Counted from the first letter of the stretch, positions 1 to 9,104 are shown. The stretch: DNA of 64,000 nt from an uncultured Clostridia bacterium (GCA_946547105.1 CAMNOV010000001.1:56548-120547), one strand, 5' to 3'. The notes: a model not told the origin generated them from the letters alone. A program made the numbers and translations.

Positions 1-59
1 CGCATATTGACGGCTCAGACGGATTTTTTGTATCAAAAATGATACGGGGAACACTATGA
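1..59 (+). CDS. C-terminal end of RsmB-like 16S rRNA m5C methyltransferase (partial)
   Basis: Only the last 18 codons lie in the window, in the frame that starts at base 3. They read ...DGSDGFFVSKMIRGTL and stop at TGA 57-59, which overlaps the rlmN ATG (ATGA). A DGFF-(I/V) segment close to the C-terminus is typical of RsmB/Fmu 16S rRNA cytosine methyltransferases, and rsmB commonly precedes rlmN and prpC in Firmicutes. The call rests on this short tail and on gene order. Confidence 0.55.
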   Translation, partial: HIDGSDGFFVSKMIRGTL

Positions 60-1108
60 AAAAAGATATCGTCTCTCTGCTCCCGGAGGAGCTGGAGGAT
101 GAGCTTCGTCAGCTCGGAGAGCCCGCTTACAGGGCCGGACAGGTTTTTCGCTGGCTGGGCCGCGGCGTCCGTGATTTTGACGCCATGAGCGACCTTTCCA
201 AGGGCCTTCGTGAAAAACTGAAAGAGAACTACAGCATTTATGAACCGAAGGTCCTGAGAAAGCAGATTTCTGCCATCGACGGCACGATCAAATACCTTTG
301 GGAGCTTCATGACGGACAGGCTGTGGAGACGGTCGTGATGAGCTATCAACACGGCAACACGGTCTGCGTTTCCTCCCAGGTCGGCTGCCGCCAGGGCTGC
401 GCGTTCTGCGCTTCCACCATCGGCGGTCTCATCCGCAATCTGACGCCGTCGGAGATCCTGGACGAGGTCATGTTTTCGCAGCTGGACTCGGGAAAAGAGA
501 TCTCCAATATCGTGCTGATGGGGATCGGCGAGCCTCTGGACAACTTCGACAACGTGATGCGTTTTCTGGAGCTTGTCAATCATCCCAAGGGCATGAACAT
601 CGGCATGCGTCATATTTCTCTGTCGACCTGCGGCATCACGGAACGCTTTGACGATCTTGCGGCACGAAATCTGCAGCTGACGCTGTCGGTTTCGCTGCAT
701 GCACCGGACGATGAGACGCGTTCCCGGCTGATGCCGGCCAACCGCGGACGCGGCGTGGATCAACTGATCGCCTGCTGCAAAAAGTATTTTGAAACGACCG
801 GACGCCGCATTTCTTTTGAGTACGCCATGATCGACGGCGTGAACGATACGGCTTTCCATGCGCATAAGCTGGCCGAGCTTGCCAGGGAAGTGTCCGCTCA
901 CGTCAATCTGATCCCACTCAACCACGTGGAGGAACGCCAGTTTCGTCCGTCTACGTCCGGGCATATGAAAGCATTTATCAAAATTTTGGAGGAGAACCGC
1001 GTCAACGTCACCGTCCGCCGCCGCCTCGGCAGCGACGTGGACGCATCCTGCGGTCAGCTGAGAAGGAAACGGGAGCTTGACAGAAATCAGAATTCCGACG
1101 AGAGGTAA
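56..1108 (+). CDS. rlmN: RlmN, dual-specificity 23S rRNA A2503 / tRNA A37 C2-methyltransferase
   Basis: A 350-aa radical SAM enzyme that methylates C2 of adenosine 2503 in 23S rRNA, and usually also A37 in some tRNAs, in the cytoplasm. The radical SAM cluster motif GCRQGCAFCAS (CxxxCxxC) is near residues 110-120. The SAM-binding stretch MGIGEPLDN follows, and the second-half motif RRRLGSDVDASCGQL near the C-terminus carries the conserved cysteine that forms the methylated intermediate. The ATG overlaps the stop of the upstream methyltransferase gene, so translation is probably coupled. It leads into prpC-prkC-rsgA with a 3-bp gap, the usual Firmicutes order. Length is normal for the family. 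Confidence 0.97.
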   Translation: MKKDIVSLLPEELEDELRQLGEPAYRAGQVFRWLGRGVRDFDAMSDLSKGLREKLKENYSIYEPKVLRKQISAIDGTIKYLWELHDGQAVETVVMSYQHGNTVCVSSQVGCRQGCAFCASTIGGLIRNLTPSEILDEVMFSQLDSGKEISNIVLMGIGEPLDNFDNVMRFLELVNHPKGMNIGMRHISLSTCGITERFDDLAARNLQLTLSVSLHAPDDETRSRLMPANRGRGVDQLIACCKKYFETTGRRISFEYAMIDGVNDTAFHAHKLAELAREVSAHVNLIPLNHVEERQFRPSTSGHMKAFIKILEENRVNVTVRRRLGSDVDASCGQLRRKRELDRNQNSDER

Positions 1109-1111
1109 TTC

Positions 1112-1861
1112 ATGATGAAAAGCTTTGGATTAACCGACAAAGGGAACGTCCGGAAAGATAATCAGGACTGCTTTATCATTGAGTGCTGCGAATCGCAAAA
1201 CTGCCTCGTCCTCGCGCTCTGCGACGGGATGGGCGGCGCGAAGGCCGGCGGCGTAGCCAGCCAACTTTCCAACAAGGCCTTTATCTCGCATATTTACGGC
1301 CGTCTGACCTCCCGCGTTAAAAAGCGCCTGGATTACGAGGCTCTGCTGAAGGAAGCCTGCAATGAAGCCAATGGGGTATCTTTTGAATATTCCCAGTTCG
1401 ACGAGGCCTTCAACGGCATGGGGACCACACTTGTTGGCGGGATTTTGAAATTTGACGGATCCGGCTATATTATCAACGTCGGCGACAGCCGGGCCTATCT
1501 GATCTCCCGCCGCTCCCATCAGATCACGCAGATCACCAGAGATCACTCTTTGGTTGAAGAACTGCTGGAATACGGCGCGATCACTGCGGAAGAGGCGCGC
1601 GTTCATCCTCAGAAAAATATCATTACGCGGGCGGTCGGTTCCGAAGCCCAGGTCGAGGCGGATTATTATCGCTTTGCCCTGAGATCCGGGGATCTGCTCC
1701 TGCTTTGCTCCGACGGTCTTTCCAACACGCTGACCGATCAGGAGATGCTGTCATTTGCCGAAGACTATCCGGATCCGGAAGCCCTGTGCCATCAGCTGAT
1801 GGACTGTGCTCTGGAACGGGACGCCAGGGATAATGTCACGGTGATCGCCGTTGCAAAATAA
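1112..1861 (+). CDS. prpC: PP2C-family Ser/Thr protein phosphatase (PrpC/Stp)
   Basis: A 249-aa metal-dependent phosphatase that reverses phosphorylation by the PASTA kinase encoded next door. PP2C motifs appear in order: DGMGGAKAG near residue 40, GMGTTLVGG near 110, NVGDSRAYLI near 125, SDGLSNTLTD near 200 and DNVTVI at the C-terminus. These include the metal-binding aspartates. No membrane segment is visible, so it should be cytoplasmic. GAGAGG lies just ahead of two consecutive ATG codons (1112 and 1115), and either could be the start. Nine bases separate it from prkC. Confidence 0.95.
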   Translation: MMKSFGLTDKGNVRKDNQDCFIIECCESQNCLVLALCDGMGGAKAGGVASQLSNKAFISHIYGRLTSRVKKRLDYEALLKEACNEANGVSFEYSQFDEAFNGMGTTLVGGILKFDGSGYIINVGDSRAYLISRRSHQITQITRDHSLVEELLEYGAITAEEARVHPQKNIITRAVGSEAQVEADYYRFALRSGDLLLLCSDGLSNTLTDQEMLSFAEDYPDPEALCHQLMDCALERDARDNVTVIAVAK

Positions 1862-1870
1862 GGGGACACT

Positions 1871-3556
1871 ATGAACGAGAACGATAAAAATATCGGTCTG
1901 CTGCTTGACGATCGCTACGAGCTTCAGGAGAAGGTCGGCGAAGGCGGCATGGCCGTTGTATACAGCGCGCTTGACCGGCGGCTGAACCGCAACGTCGCCG
2001 TGAAGATCATGCGCGATGAAATGGCGGCCGACGAGGAGTTCAAACGGCGCTTTTGCGCCGAGTCGCAGGCTGTCGCCATGATGTCGCATCCCAACATCGT
2101 CGCTGTCTATGACGTCAGTCACAGCGACAAGATGGAATACATCGTCATGGAGCTGATCGACGGTATCACGCTCAAGCAGTATATGGACCGCCGCGGCATC
2201 CTCAGCTGGAAAGAGGCCGTCCATTTTTCCAAGCAGATCGCTCGGGCGCTCGGTCACGCACATGAGCGAGGGATCATCCACCGGGATATCAAGCCGCAAA
2301 ACATCATGCTTTTGCGCGATGGCACCATCAAGGTGGCCGATTTCGGCATCGCTTCCCTGGAGAACGAGTTTCAGGAGGCAGACGGCCAGGCCATCGGCTC
2401 GATCCATTATATTGCGCCGGAGCAGGCGAGGGGCGATCTGCCCGACGCCAGAAGCGATATCTATTCGCTCGGCGTCGTCATGTATGAAATGGTAACGGGG
2501 GAAGTACCCTATACCGGCGATACGCTCGGAGAGATTGCGGTCAAGCACATGAACGCTGCCCCGAAACCGATCCGGGAGCTGAATCAGGATATCCCGGAAG
2601 TGCTGGAAGAGATCATCGGACGCGCTATGGCGCAAAACCTCGCCGATCGCTATCAGACCGCCGCGGAACTGGCCGACGATCTGGAGCAGCTGTCCCGTGA
2701 CGCAGCAAGCGGGCTTGTCGATCATGTTTCGGAAGAAGAAGTCAAGGCGCCGGACGTCAAGCCCGTGCGCTCCGTCAGTGAGCTTTCGAAAAAGAGCTTC
2801 GCCAGGCGTCGGCGCCGTGCCGATCGCGTCAGTTATTTATCCGGCAGCTTTCTTTTGCTTGCCCTTTGCATCGCCATATTTGCGTTTTTGTGGAAATACT
2901 GGATCGCGGATATCTTTGCCCCGGCCGAACGCTTTGAACTCCCGAATTTCGTCGGGCAGAATTATGAGCAGCTTGAAAACGATCCGGAGATCTTGAACCG
3001 TTATCGCTTTGAGGTCACCTTTGTCGTGGATGCGGATTCCCCTCCGGGAGTCGTGCTCAAGCAGGAGCCCAAGGCGGGGCGAAGCGTCATGCTCGTCCCC
3101 TCCGGCGTAGCTGTAAGCCTTGAAGTCAGCACCAACAGCAGTCAGGTCGTCGTGCCGGAGCTGTTGAACCGCAACTATGTCGATGCGCTTCTGCTTCTGC
3201 AAAACGCCGGCTTTGTCTGCGAGATCGAAAACGCCACTTCGGATACCGTTTCCCGCGATTACGTGATATCCAGCAGCCCGGCGGCCGGCGAACAGATCAG
3301 CTATGGATCTACGGTTTATATCACCGTAAGCAGCGGACCGGAAATCCTATACGTCGACGTTCCGAATCTTGTCGGTATTTCCGAAGACGCCGCCAAGGCC
3401 AAGTTGGAAGCCGCCCGTTTGAGCTATGGCGGTGCGGAGCACATCACCAGTGAGTTTGAAGCCGGAACGGTCATTGGACAGACGCCCGAGGCCTTTTCAC
3501 AGATCGAAGAGCACTCCAAGATCACCCTGCTGATCTCCAGCGGCCCGGGGGAATAA
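1871..3556 (+). CDS. prkC: PrkC-type Ser/Thr kinase with PASTA repeats
   Basis: A 561-aa membrane kinase that senses muropeptides or cell-wall precursors and phosphorylates translation, cell-wall and germination targets. The N-terminal kinase domain (about 10-275) has the glycine loop [17 protein letters not shown] lysine, HRDIKPQN catalytic loop and DFG. A juxtamembrane basic stretch (RRRRRADR) precedes one transmembrane helix at about 320-342. Three PASTA repeats follow (about 350-420, 422-492, 495-561). B. subtilis PrkC also has three, so the architecture is standard. The stop is one base from the rsgA ATG. Confidence 0.96.
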   Translation: MNENDKNIGLLLDDRYELQEKVGEGGMAVVYSALDRRLNRNVAVKIMRDEMAADEEFKRRFCAESQAVAMMSHPNIVAVYDVSHSDKMEYIVMELIDGITLKQYMDRRGILSWKEAVHFSKQIARALGHAHERGIIHRDIKPQNIMLLRDGTIKVADFGIASLENEFQEADGQAIGSIHYIAPEQARGDLPDARSDIYSLGVVMYEMVTGEVPYTGDTLGEIAVKHMNAAPKPIRELNQDIPEVLEEIIGRAMAQNLADRYQTAAELADDLEQLSRDAASGLVDHVSEEEVKAPDVKPVRSVSELSKKSFARRRRRADRVSYLSGSFLLLALCIAIFAFLWKYWIADIFAPAERFELPNFVGQNYEQLENDPEILNRYRFEVTFVVDADSPPGVVLKQEPKAGRSVMLVPSGVAVSLEVSTNSSQVVVPELLNRNYVDALLLLQNAGFVCEIENATSDTVSRDYVISSSPAAGEQISYGSTVYITVSSGPEILYVDVPNLVGISEDAAKAKLEAARLSYGGAEHITSEFEAGTVIGQTPEAFSQIEEHSKITLLISSGPGE

Positions 3557-3557
3557 G

Positions 3558-4448
3558 ATGCAGGAAGGAAGAATCATCAAGGCGCTGAGCGGCTTCTATT
3601 ACGTTCAGACGGCAGATGAAGTGCTGGAATGTAGGGCGCGCGGAAAATTCCGTCTGGACGGGACTTCGCCGCTTGTCGGCGACCGCGTGATATGCAGCAC
3701 GGACGGTGATGGGAAAGGGCGCATCGACCGCGTTCTGGAGAGAAGGAACTGGTTTGTTCGCCCGGCCGTTGCCAACATCGACGCACTTGTTTTCGTCGCA
3801 TCCGGCGTAAACCCCGTTACCGATCCTTTTCTGATCGACCGTGTTTCCGTCATTGCCGAGGAAAGCGGCTGCGAGCTGATCGTCTGCGTCAACAAGACGG
3901 ATCTGAGTCCGGCGGACAACTTGTACGCCATTTGTGAAAAAGCCGGGTTCCCGCTGATCCGCACCAGCGCCGCGACCGGAGACGGCGTCGACGGGCTATT
4001 CCGCATGTTGCGCGGAAAAACTTCCGCCTTTACCGGCAACTCCGGCGTTGGAAAATCCAGCCTGCTCAACTGTCTGCTTCCCGACCTTCACGCGGAAACC
4101 GCTGAAGTCAGCGAGAAGCTGGGCCGCGGCAAACACACGACGCGGCATGTGGAGCTCTTTCGCTTGGACGAGAACAGCTATATTGCCGATACGCCCGGCT
4201 TTGCTTCCTTCGAGCTGGAAATGATGCAGACCATTGCGAAGGAGGACCTTGCCGCCGATTTTGCCGATTTTCGGCCGTATCTCGGCAAGTGCCGTTTTCA
4301 TGACTGCGCGCATCTGAAGGAGCCAGGCTGCGCCGTGACCGAAGCGCTTGCACGAGGAGATCTTCATCCCAGCCGTTACCGCTCCTACTGCCGGCTGTAT
4401 GAGCTCTGTGCACAGCAAAAATTCTGGGAAATCAAAAACGGCAAATAA
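3558..4448 (+). CDS. rsgA: RsgA (CpgA/YloQ), circularly permuted ribosome-assembly GTPase
   Basis: A 296-aa GTPase that acts late in 30S subunit maturation. An OB-fold N-terminus is followed by a permuted G domain: G4 NKTD near residue 113, then the G1 P-loop TGNSGVGKSS near 159, then G3 DTPGF near 212. The zinc knuckle CRFHDCAHLKEPGC near 252-265 completes the family signature. It follows prkC by one base, as in other Firmicutes, where this GTPase is a kinase substrate. The rpe and thiN genes that usually follow in Bacillus are absent; a terminator comes next. Confidence 0.96.
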   Translation: MQEGRIIKALSGFYYVQTADEVLECRARGKFRLDGTSPLVGDRVICSTDGDGKGRIDRVLERRNWFVRPAVANIDALVFVASGVNPVTDPFLIDRVSVIAEESGCELIVCVNKTDLSPADNLYAICEKAGFPLIRTSAATGDGVDGLFRMLRGKTSAFTGNSGVGKSSLLNCLLPDLHAETAEVSEKLGRGKHTTRHVELFRLDENSYIADTPGFASFELEMMQTIAKEDLAADFADFRPYLGKCRFHDCAHLKEPGCAVTEALARGDLHPSRYRSYCRLYELCAQQKFWEIKNGK

Positions 4449-4467
4449 GAACATATTTCTGTCATGA

Positions 4468-4522
4468 AAGACCGTCTTCCGCATAGAATGAAGTATTCTA
4501 CCATGTGGGAGGCGGTCTTTTC
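4468..4522 (+). terminator. Terminator after the rlmN-prpC-prkC-rsgA operon
   Basis: A long stem-loop in which AAAGACCGTCTTCC pairs with GGGAGGCGGTCTTT through two G-U pairs, with an inner ATAGAAT/ATTCTA pairing. It ends in TTTT. The ATG of the next small gene lies 2 bases downstream, so some readthrough or a start site inside the stem is possible. Confidence 0.75.
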
Positions 4523-4523
4523 A

Positions 4524-4676
4524 TGCGCAGAGGACGGCGATGTATTTGGGCGTTTACAGCAATCGGCCTCGGCATATTGATCATTCTTGGGGTGATTCTG
4601 CCAGGCGTGTTCTGGTGGCTGATGCTGGCCGCCGCTCTGCTGGCCTTGGGGATCTGGCTGCTGCGATGCTGTTGAC
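4524..4676 (+). CDS. Small membrane protein upstream of spoVM
   Basis: A 50-aa ORF with a basic N-terminus (MRRGRRC) followed by about 35 hydrophobic residues that form one or two transmembrane segments, ending WLLRCC. Its closeness to spoVM and the sipL-like gene on the same strand suggests a sporulation or spore-envelope role (inference). No strong ribosome-binding site is visible because the terminator stem occupies the upstream bases. Family not identified. Confidence 0.55.
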
Positions 4677-4688
4677 GGGGGAGGAGCT

Positions 4689-4760
4689 ATGAAAATCTAT
4701 ATCATTCGACTGCCGCGATTCTTATCCAGATTGTTCTTCCGGAAACGAAAGCAGGAATAA
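4689..4760 (+). CDS. spoVM: SpoVM, small amphipathic spore-coat anchoring protein
   Basis: A 23-aa protein (MKIYIIRLPRFLSRLF then basic residues) that matches the pattern of B. subtilis SpoVM (26 aa, MKFYTIKLPKFLGG...). The conserved features are M-K-x-Y-x-I-(K/R)-L-P-(K/R)-F-L and a basic tail. SpoVM is an amphipathic helix that recognises the curved forespore membrane and recruits SpoIVA to start coat assembly. The start is set by GGGGAGGAG six bases upstream. Position downstream of prpC-prkC-rsgA matches B. subtilis synteny, where rpe and thiN lie in between. Confidence 0.88.
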   Translation: MKIYIIRLPRFLSRLFFRKRKQE

Positions 4761-4813
4761 CCTGGATCGCTGTTCCATATCATGTAGCAAGTGTGCATGA
4801 AGGAGCGTGATCC

Positions 4814-6295
4814 ATGGAACTTCAATTCAAGGAAACAAGCGTTCAGGCCTTTCAGGATCTGACGCGCATGAACAAATCCGTTCAGCTTGCCATGGAGAGC
4901 GTTGTGCCGGATACCAAGGACGATATCGGGCGCATCCTCTCTGTTCGGCCCGAGGTTTATCTGAAAAGCAAGGAGCTCCGAAGCAAAACAGTCTCATTCA
5001 CAGGAGAAGCGCAAGTCACGGTCTTGTATATCAATGAGGACGAGACCGCCGTTTCCTTTTTCAGCGTGTCGCAAAGCTTTTCGCAGGAGTGGGAATGCCC
5101 GGCTGCGCTTGACAGCGATTTTCTGCAGCTGCGTTTACAGATCGGCAGCGTACAGGCAAGGATCCTGAACCCGCGGAAGCTGTCTGCAGATTTGGAGATT
5201 ATGGCCGATTTTACGATCAGCCGGAGTGTGGAATCGGTGATCTCCCAAGAGCTTCCGGATGCAAACCGAACGCCGATCCACGTACAGCGCAGCGAACAAA
5301 ACGCGGTGCTGACAACGGCGATTTGTGAAAAAAGCTTTTCCCTCAATGAGCAGCTTCCATTTCCGGAAACTGAACAGAAACCGGGGTACCTGATCGGTAA
5401 GGACCTGCATTATCTGATCCGGGAGCGTGAGGTAGTCGGCAGCCGTCTGCTGCTCAAGGGGGACGCACAGATCGACCTTCTGTATATGCTGTCAGAATCA
5501 TCGATCCCGTGCAGCTGTCGTCTTTCGATCCCGTTTTCTCAGCTGATCGATCTCGGGACGGAACAGGTGGAAACGGCCGAGGTCTGGATCGAAGCGACTT
5601 CCGACTATCTCAGCCTGATCGACAGCCTGGACGGAAGCAAGCTTTTGGACGTCGAGCTTCACGCCCTGGCCCAGGTTCGATCCATGCGGAATCAAAAGCT
5701 GCAGCTGATCACAGACGGTTACAGCAACCAAATGCCCTGCGAGTGCAGTTTCTGCGAGCAGGCTTCTTGCGAAAGGATCCGCCAGGTATCCGTAAGGCTT
5801 CGTTCTGAGGAACGGTTCGATCTTCCCGAAGAATTTCAGGACCTGGTATTCTCCTGCGCGACAATGGGATCTTGTTCGGCGGAGCAGGGGAGCGCTGCTG
5901 CCGATCTGCTCTGCAAGTCCAAAGACGGAAAGCTCTTTGTCATGCGAAGGAAACTAAGCCTTCAGCAGGAAGAGGATTACGGCAGCGTGGATGCCACCGA
6001 CTTCCGTCTGACGGATTTTCATATCAGCCGTGTTGACGGCCAGCTTGTTTTGTCCCTTTGTGCGGAAGCAGTGGGCCAGCTGCGGGAGACGAACACGATC
6101 CGCCTGGCAGAAAGTCTGACGCTGGACGAAGAACAGCGGTATAACGCCGCATCCTATCCGTCCCTGACGGCGGTCTGGGCGCAGACCGAATCTGTCTGGG
6201 AGCTGGCAAAGCAATATCATTCCAGCCCGGAGGCCATCTGTGAAATGAATCCGGATCCGGATCACCGCCCGATCATGATTCCCAAGGCAAAATAA
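4814..6295 (+). CDS. sipL: SipL-like DUF3794/LysM spore coat morphogenetic protein
   Basis: A 493-aa protein made of repeated DUF3794-type beta-rich segments (for instance FTGEAQVTVLYINED near 55-75 and a similar LLKGDAQIDLLYM near 215) and a C-terminal LysM-like domain (about 450-493, ending PIMIPKAK). In Clostridioides difficile, SipL has this architecture and binds SpoIVA through LysM to attach the coat. Adjacency to spoVM supports the role. AAGGAG sits 9 bases before the ATG. A terminator follows directly. Other DUF3794/LysM proteins exist in clostridia, so the exact orthologue is inferred. Confidence 0.82.
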   Translation: MELQFKETSVQAFQDLTRMNKSVQLAMESVVPDTKDDIGRILSVRPEVYLKSKELRSKTVSFTGEAQVTVLYINEDETAVSFFSVSQSFSQEWECPAALDSDFLQLRLQIGSVQARILNPRKLSADLEIMADFTISRSVESVISQELPDANRTPIHVQRSEQNAVLTTAICEKSFSLNEQLPFPETEQKPGYLIGKDLHYLIREREVVGSRLLLKGDAQIDLLYMLSESSIPCSCRLSIPFSQLIDLGTEQVETAEVWIEATSDYLSLIDSLDGSKLLDVELHALAQVRSMRNQKLQLITDGYSNQMPCECSFCEQASCERIRQVSVRLRSEERFDLPEEFQDLVFSCATMGSCSAEQGSAAADLLCKSKDGKLFVMRRKLSLQQEEDYGSVDATDFRLTDFHISRVDGQLVLSLCAEAVGQLRETNTIRLAESLTLDEEQRYNAASYPSLTAVWAQTESVWELAKQYHSSPEAICEMNPDPDHRPIMIPKAK

Positions 6296-6334
6296 AACAC
6301 TCGGCTCGATGATTTTCGGGCCGAGTGTTTTTTA
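6294..6334. terminator. Bidirectional terminator between sipL and the DUF1858 gene
   Basis: AACACTCGGCTC pairs with GGGCCGAGTGTT, with an A-run on the left and T6 on the right, so it can end transcription in both directions. The minus-strand gene's stop codon lies inside the T-run. Confidence 0.88.
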
Positions 6335-6547
6335 ACCTTTGATGAGCTTGTCCAGCTCCTTCAGCAGTTCCGGAACCGGGATCCCGACCAGGTTGCTGGC
6401 GTCCTGGACTGTTTTCGTCTTCAGCAGCATTTTTCCCATGGGCGTAGAGATCACGTTGAGCCGCGGATCCAGTGCCTTCAGTTTGGGCTCCAGCTCGGGA
6501 TAGGCATTCAGAATATCAATCAGCTTGGTTTTTTCGTTGAATTCCAC
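6332..6547 (-). CDS. DUF1858-domain protein
   Basis: A 71-aa protein starting at GTG 6547, chosen because a perfect AAAGGAGG lies 8 bases upstream. The longer open frame upstream has no ribosome-binding site and runs over yebC. It begins VEFNEKTKLIDILNAYPELE and resembles DUF1858, a small helical domain found alone or at the N-terminus of ScdA/Ric-type proteins. Function unknown; a redox or hybrid-cluster link is only known for some relatives. A consensus promoter precedes it. Confidence 0.8.
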   Translation of the reverse strand: MEFNEKTKLIDILNAYPELEPKLKALDPRLNVISTPMGKMLLKTKTVQDASNLVGIPVPELLKELDKLIKG

Positions 6548-6571
6548 TCGCTTCGCCTCCTTTTTGTATTC

Positions 6572-6600
6572 AGTATAACTTTTTCGCAGCTTTTTTGCAA
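6572..6600 (-). promoter_or_regulatory. SigA-type promoter of the DUF1858 gene
   Basis: On the minus strand: TTGCAA, 17-bp spacer, TATACT. It sits 25 bases before the GTG start and diverges from the yebC promoter. Confidence 0.8.
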
Positions 6601-6617
6601 GCCTCTGCTTTTTACAC

Positions 6618-6646
6618 TTGCCACAGAGAAATGCATGTGATAAAAT
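6618..6646 (+). promoter_or_regulatory. SigA-type promoter of yebC
   Basis: TTGCCA, 17-bp spacer, TAAAAT, with the -10 about 55 bases upstream of the yebC start. Confidence 0.75.
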
Positions 6647-6701
6647 ACCAAAGGTTAAAAGTATTTGCTTTTTTATTCTATCAATCAGAGGAGCTGTTAC
6701 T

Positions 6702-7442
6702 ATGTCCGGACATTCCAAGTGGCACAATATACAGAAAACCAAGGGTGCGGCCGATGCCAAGCGCGCCTCTACTTTTACCAAGATCGCCCGTGAAATGATC
6801 GTTGCCGTAAAGGAAGGCGGCGGCGGAGATCCCCGCAGCAATTCCAAGCTGGCTGCGGTCATTGCCAAGGCAAAAGCGGCCAACATGCCGAACGACAATA
6901 TCAAGCGCACCATCGACAAGGCGCTTGGTTCCGGCAACACCGAAAACTATGAAAAGATCGTCTATGAAGGCTATGGCCCGCAGGGCGTGGCCGTGATCGT
7001 GGAAGCCATGACCGATAACCGCAACCGTACCGCCGGTGAGATCCGTCATTACTTCGACAAATACGGCGGAAATATGGGCGCAGCCAACTGCGTGTCCTGG
7101 TCCTTCGACAAAAAGGGCGTGATCGTCATCGATAACGAAGACGAAGAGCTTGACGAAGATACCGTTATGATGGACGCGCTTGACGCCGGCGCCGATGATT
7201 TCGAGGCCGACGGGGAAGCAATGACCGTCTATACGGGCGTGGATGACGTGGCCACCGTGGCGGAAGCCCTGACGGAGAAGGGCTATAAGCTGCTTGAGGC
7301 GCAAGTCGAGATGCTCCCGCAGAACGGTTATATCAAGCTGACCAATGAAGACGATATCAAGAACATGCAGAAGATGCTCGATATGTTCGAGGACTTCGAC
7401 GACGTCCAGAACGTCTGGCATAACTGGGAGGACGCGGAGTAA
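6702..7442 (+). CDS. yebC: YebC/PmpR (TACO1) family translation or regulatory factor
   Basis: A 246-aa cytoplasmic protein beginning MSGHSKWHNIQKTKGAAD, the strongly conserved YebC start. The motif GGGGDPRSNSKLA follows near residue 38. The family was first described as DNA-binding regulators and is now linked to translation, including relief of ribosome stalling at proline stretches. The start at 6702 is supported by AGAGGAG 9 bases upstream and by family conservation; an upstream in-frame ATG at 6618 overlaps the promoter. It is monocistronic between a promoter and a terminator. Confidence 0.95.
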   Translation: MSGHSKWHNIQKTKGAADAKRASTFTKIAREMIVAVKEGGGGDPRSNSKLAAVIAKAKAANMPNDNIKRTIDKALGSGNTENYEKIVYEGYGPQGVAVIVEAMTDNRNRTAGEIRHYFDKYGGNMGAANCVSWSFDKKGVIVIDNEDEELDEDTVMMDALDAGADDFEADGEAMTVYTGVDDVATVAEALTEKGYKLLEAQVEMLPQNGYIKLTNEDDIKNMQKMLDMFEDFDDVQNVWHNWEDAE

Positions 7443-7462
7443 ACCTTCTTGATATGAATCCA

Positions 7463-7503
7463 AAAGAGCTTGTTTCTGTCAATATAGAACAAGCTCTTTC
7501 TTC
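7463..7503 (+). terminator. Terminator after yebC
   Basis: AAAGAGCTTGTT pairs with AACAAGCTCTTT around a short loop (TCT/AGA also pair). It is followed by CTTCT, a weak U tract. Confidence 0.75.
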
Positions 7504-7521
7504 TGTTACGCGGCCTCTGTT

Positions 7522-7550
7522 TGAACCGGAACAGGCAGGCTGATAGAATC
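7522..7550 (+). promoter_or_regulatory. SigA-type promoter of the SLH/transglutaminase gene
   Basis: TTGAAC, 17-bp spacer, TAGAAT. Transcription would begin near 7557, only about 8 bases before the ATG at 7565, so the mRNA may be almost leaderless. No good ribosome-binding site is visible. Confidence 0.65.
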
Positions 7551-7564
7551 TATGATGTGATCGT

Positions 7565-9091
7565 ATGAATTTACTGAAAAACAAATCTGTCAGGATCGCG
7601 TTGCTTGCAGCCGGACTTATGCTGATTCTTCTGATTCTTTTTGCCTGTGGCGTTTTGCCGATCGGAAAAGGACCGGGAGCAGCGTCACTGCTGCCGATCG
7701 GCAACGATAACGTCTCCATCCATTTCATTACGCCCGACGCCGAGATCGTGAAGGTCGTGGAAAAAGGCTCTGACGTAACGCTCGAGCCCGGAGCCGAGAT
7801 CGAGAACTACACCTTCATCGGATGGCGCGACCAGCAGGGCAACCTGGAAAAACGGACGTCTGTCAAAGCCTTTCAGAATATCTATTATTCCGCCGTATAT
7901 GCAGTGGCTTTACAAACAGAAGCGCATGACCCATATCTCTTTCCCAACGAGTACGGCATGTTTCTTCCCAACGGTGAAATGACCCGTTCCGATGCGGCTG
8001 TGATGTTTTATTCACTGCTTTCGGTACCTATTTCCGGGCAGGAAGGCTTCCTGGATGTGACGAAGTCTGATCCGTGCTTTCAAGCGGCTTCCGCTTTGAA
8101 GGAACTCGGCGTGGTCTCCGGCAGCCGTTTTCATCCCGATGAAGGGATAACAAAGGCCGAACTGCTGGAGATGCTTGCCTCTTTCTATCCGCCCGCAAAT
8201 GAAAATTATACGTTCAGCGATCTTTCCGACAGCGACAGCTGCTATCCCGCTTTCTGTTCAGCGGCGGAACACGGCTGGATCGACGCCGGTGATCAAATCA
8301 AGGCTGAGCCAGACCACATCATGACCCGTGCTGAAACAGCAAAGCTGATGAACAGCGTTCTCGGTCGGACAGGTGCAGACAAGCTTACGGTCAAGCAAGT
8401 CGGCTATCTGGTCGACGTCAACAAAAACGACGCTTGTTATCCGGAAATGGCGGAGGCCTGCGTCCCGCACAGCTTCCGTTTGGAGGATGGCGCGGAGACT
8501 TGGACGGAGAGCACGCCGATCGCAAAAATGAGCGCAGGCGTTTATCTGTTTGGGCGAGACGTTTATGCCGTCGATCGCAGCGGCCACCTTGTTACGAGCG
8601 GGGAATGGGAGGGCTTCTCCTTTGATGAAAACGGGATCTACACCAGCGGAAACACGGAGCTGGACGAACTGATCCGCGACGTTTTTGATCAGATCCTCGA
8701 CGATTCCATGACCCAGGAAGAAATGCTCCGCGCGGCCTATGATTATACGGTGGATACCTACAATTACCGCAAGCGGAACATGTACTATTACAAAGACACC
8801 TCCTGGCTGATGGATGAGGCCTACACCATGCTGACGACAAAGAAAGGAAACTGCTATAATTTTGCGGCCGCCTTCTGTATGATGGCCAGGGCGCTCGGCT
8901 ACGACGCCAATGTTTACTGCGCGTTCATTGGACCGGACTACAGGCCGCATGCATGGGTAGATATCACGATAGACGGGCAGCTGTATATCTTCGATCCGGA
9001 GATCGAATATTCCTATAAACGCGATTATAAAACCGCAGATATGTATATGCTGACGCCGGAGGCTGCCGCCAAATGGACTTATACACGCTGA
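7565..9091 (+). CDS. Secreted protein with S-layer-homology region and transglutaminase-like domain
   Basis: A 508-aa exported protein. The N-terminus has a membrane segment ending LILFAC, a possible but imperfect lipobox. Residues about 45-115 look like a beta-rich repeat (FIGWRDQQGN). About 120-270 carry SLH-like motifs such as MTRSDAAVMFYSLL and ITKAELLEMLASFY. The C-terminal part is transglutaminase-like, with catalytic Cys in KKGNCYNFAAAFC, His in RPHAWVDI and Asp in YIFDPEIE. SLH regions usually tether proteins to the wall; the enzymatic activity could be protease or crosslinking. It is followed 13 bases later by a lipoprotein gene. Confidence 0.82.
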   Translation: MNLLKNKSVRIALLAAGLMLILLILFACGVLPIGKGPGAASLLPIGNDNVSIHFITPDAEIVKVVEKGSDVTLEPGAEIENYTFIGWRDQQGNLEKRTSVKAFQNIYYSAVYAVALQTEAHDPYLFPNEYGMFLPNGEMTRSDAAVMFYSLLSVPISGQEGFLDVTKSDPCFQAASALKELGVVSGSRFHPDEGITKAELLEMLASFYPPANENYTFSDLSDSDSCYPAFCSAAEHGWIDAGDQIKAEPDHIMTRAETAKLMNSVLGRTGADKLTVKQVGYLVDVNKNDACYPEMAEACVPHSFRLEDGAETWTESTPIAKMSAGVYLFGRDVYAVDRSGHLVTSGEWEGFSFDENGIYTSGNTELDELIRDVFDQILDDSMTQEEMLRAAYDYTVDTYNYRKRNMYYYKDTSWLMDEAYTMLTTKKGNCYNFAAAFCMMARALGYDANVYCAFIGPDYRPHAWVDITIDGQLYIFDPEIEYSYKRDYKTADMYMLTPEAAAKWTYTR

Positions 9092-9104
9092 GCGGAGGCA
9101 TCAA

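Noticed and set aside
6548-6940. Long N-terminal extension of the DUF1858 gene over yebC
   Set aside because: GTG 6547 has a perfect RBS and promoter; the extension runs through the promoter region and yebC.
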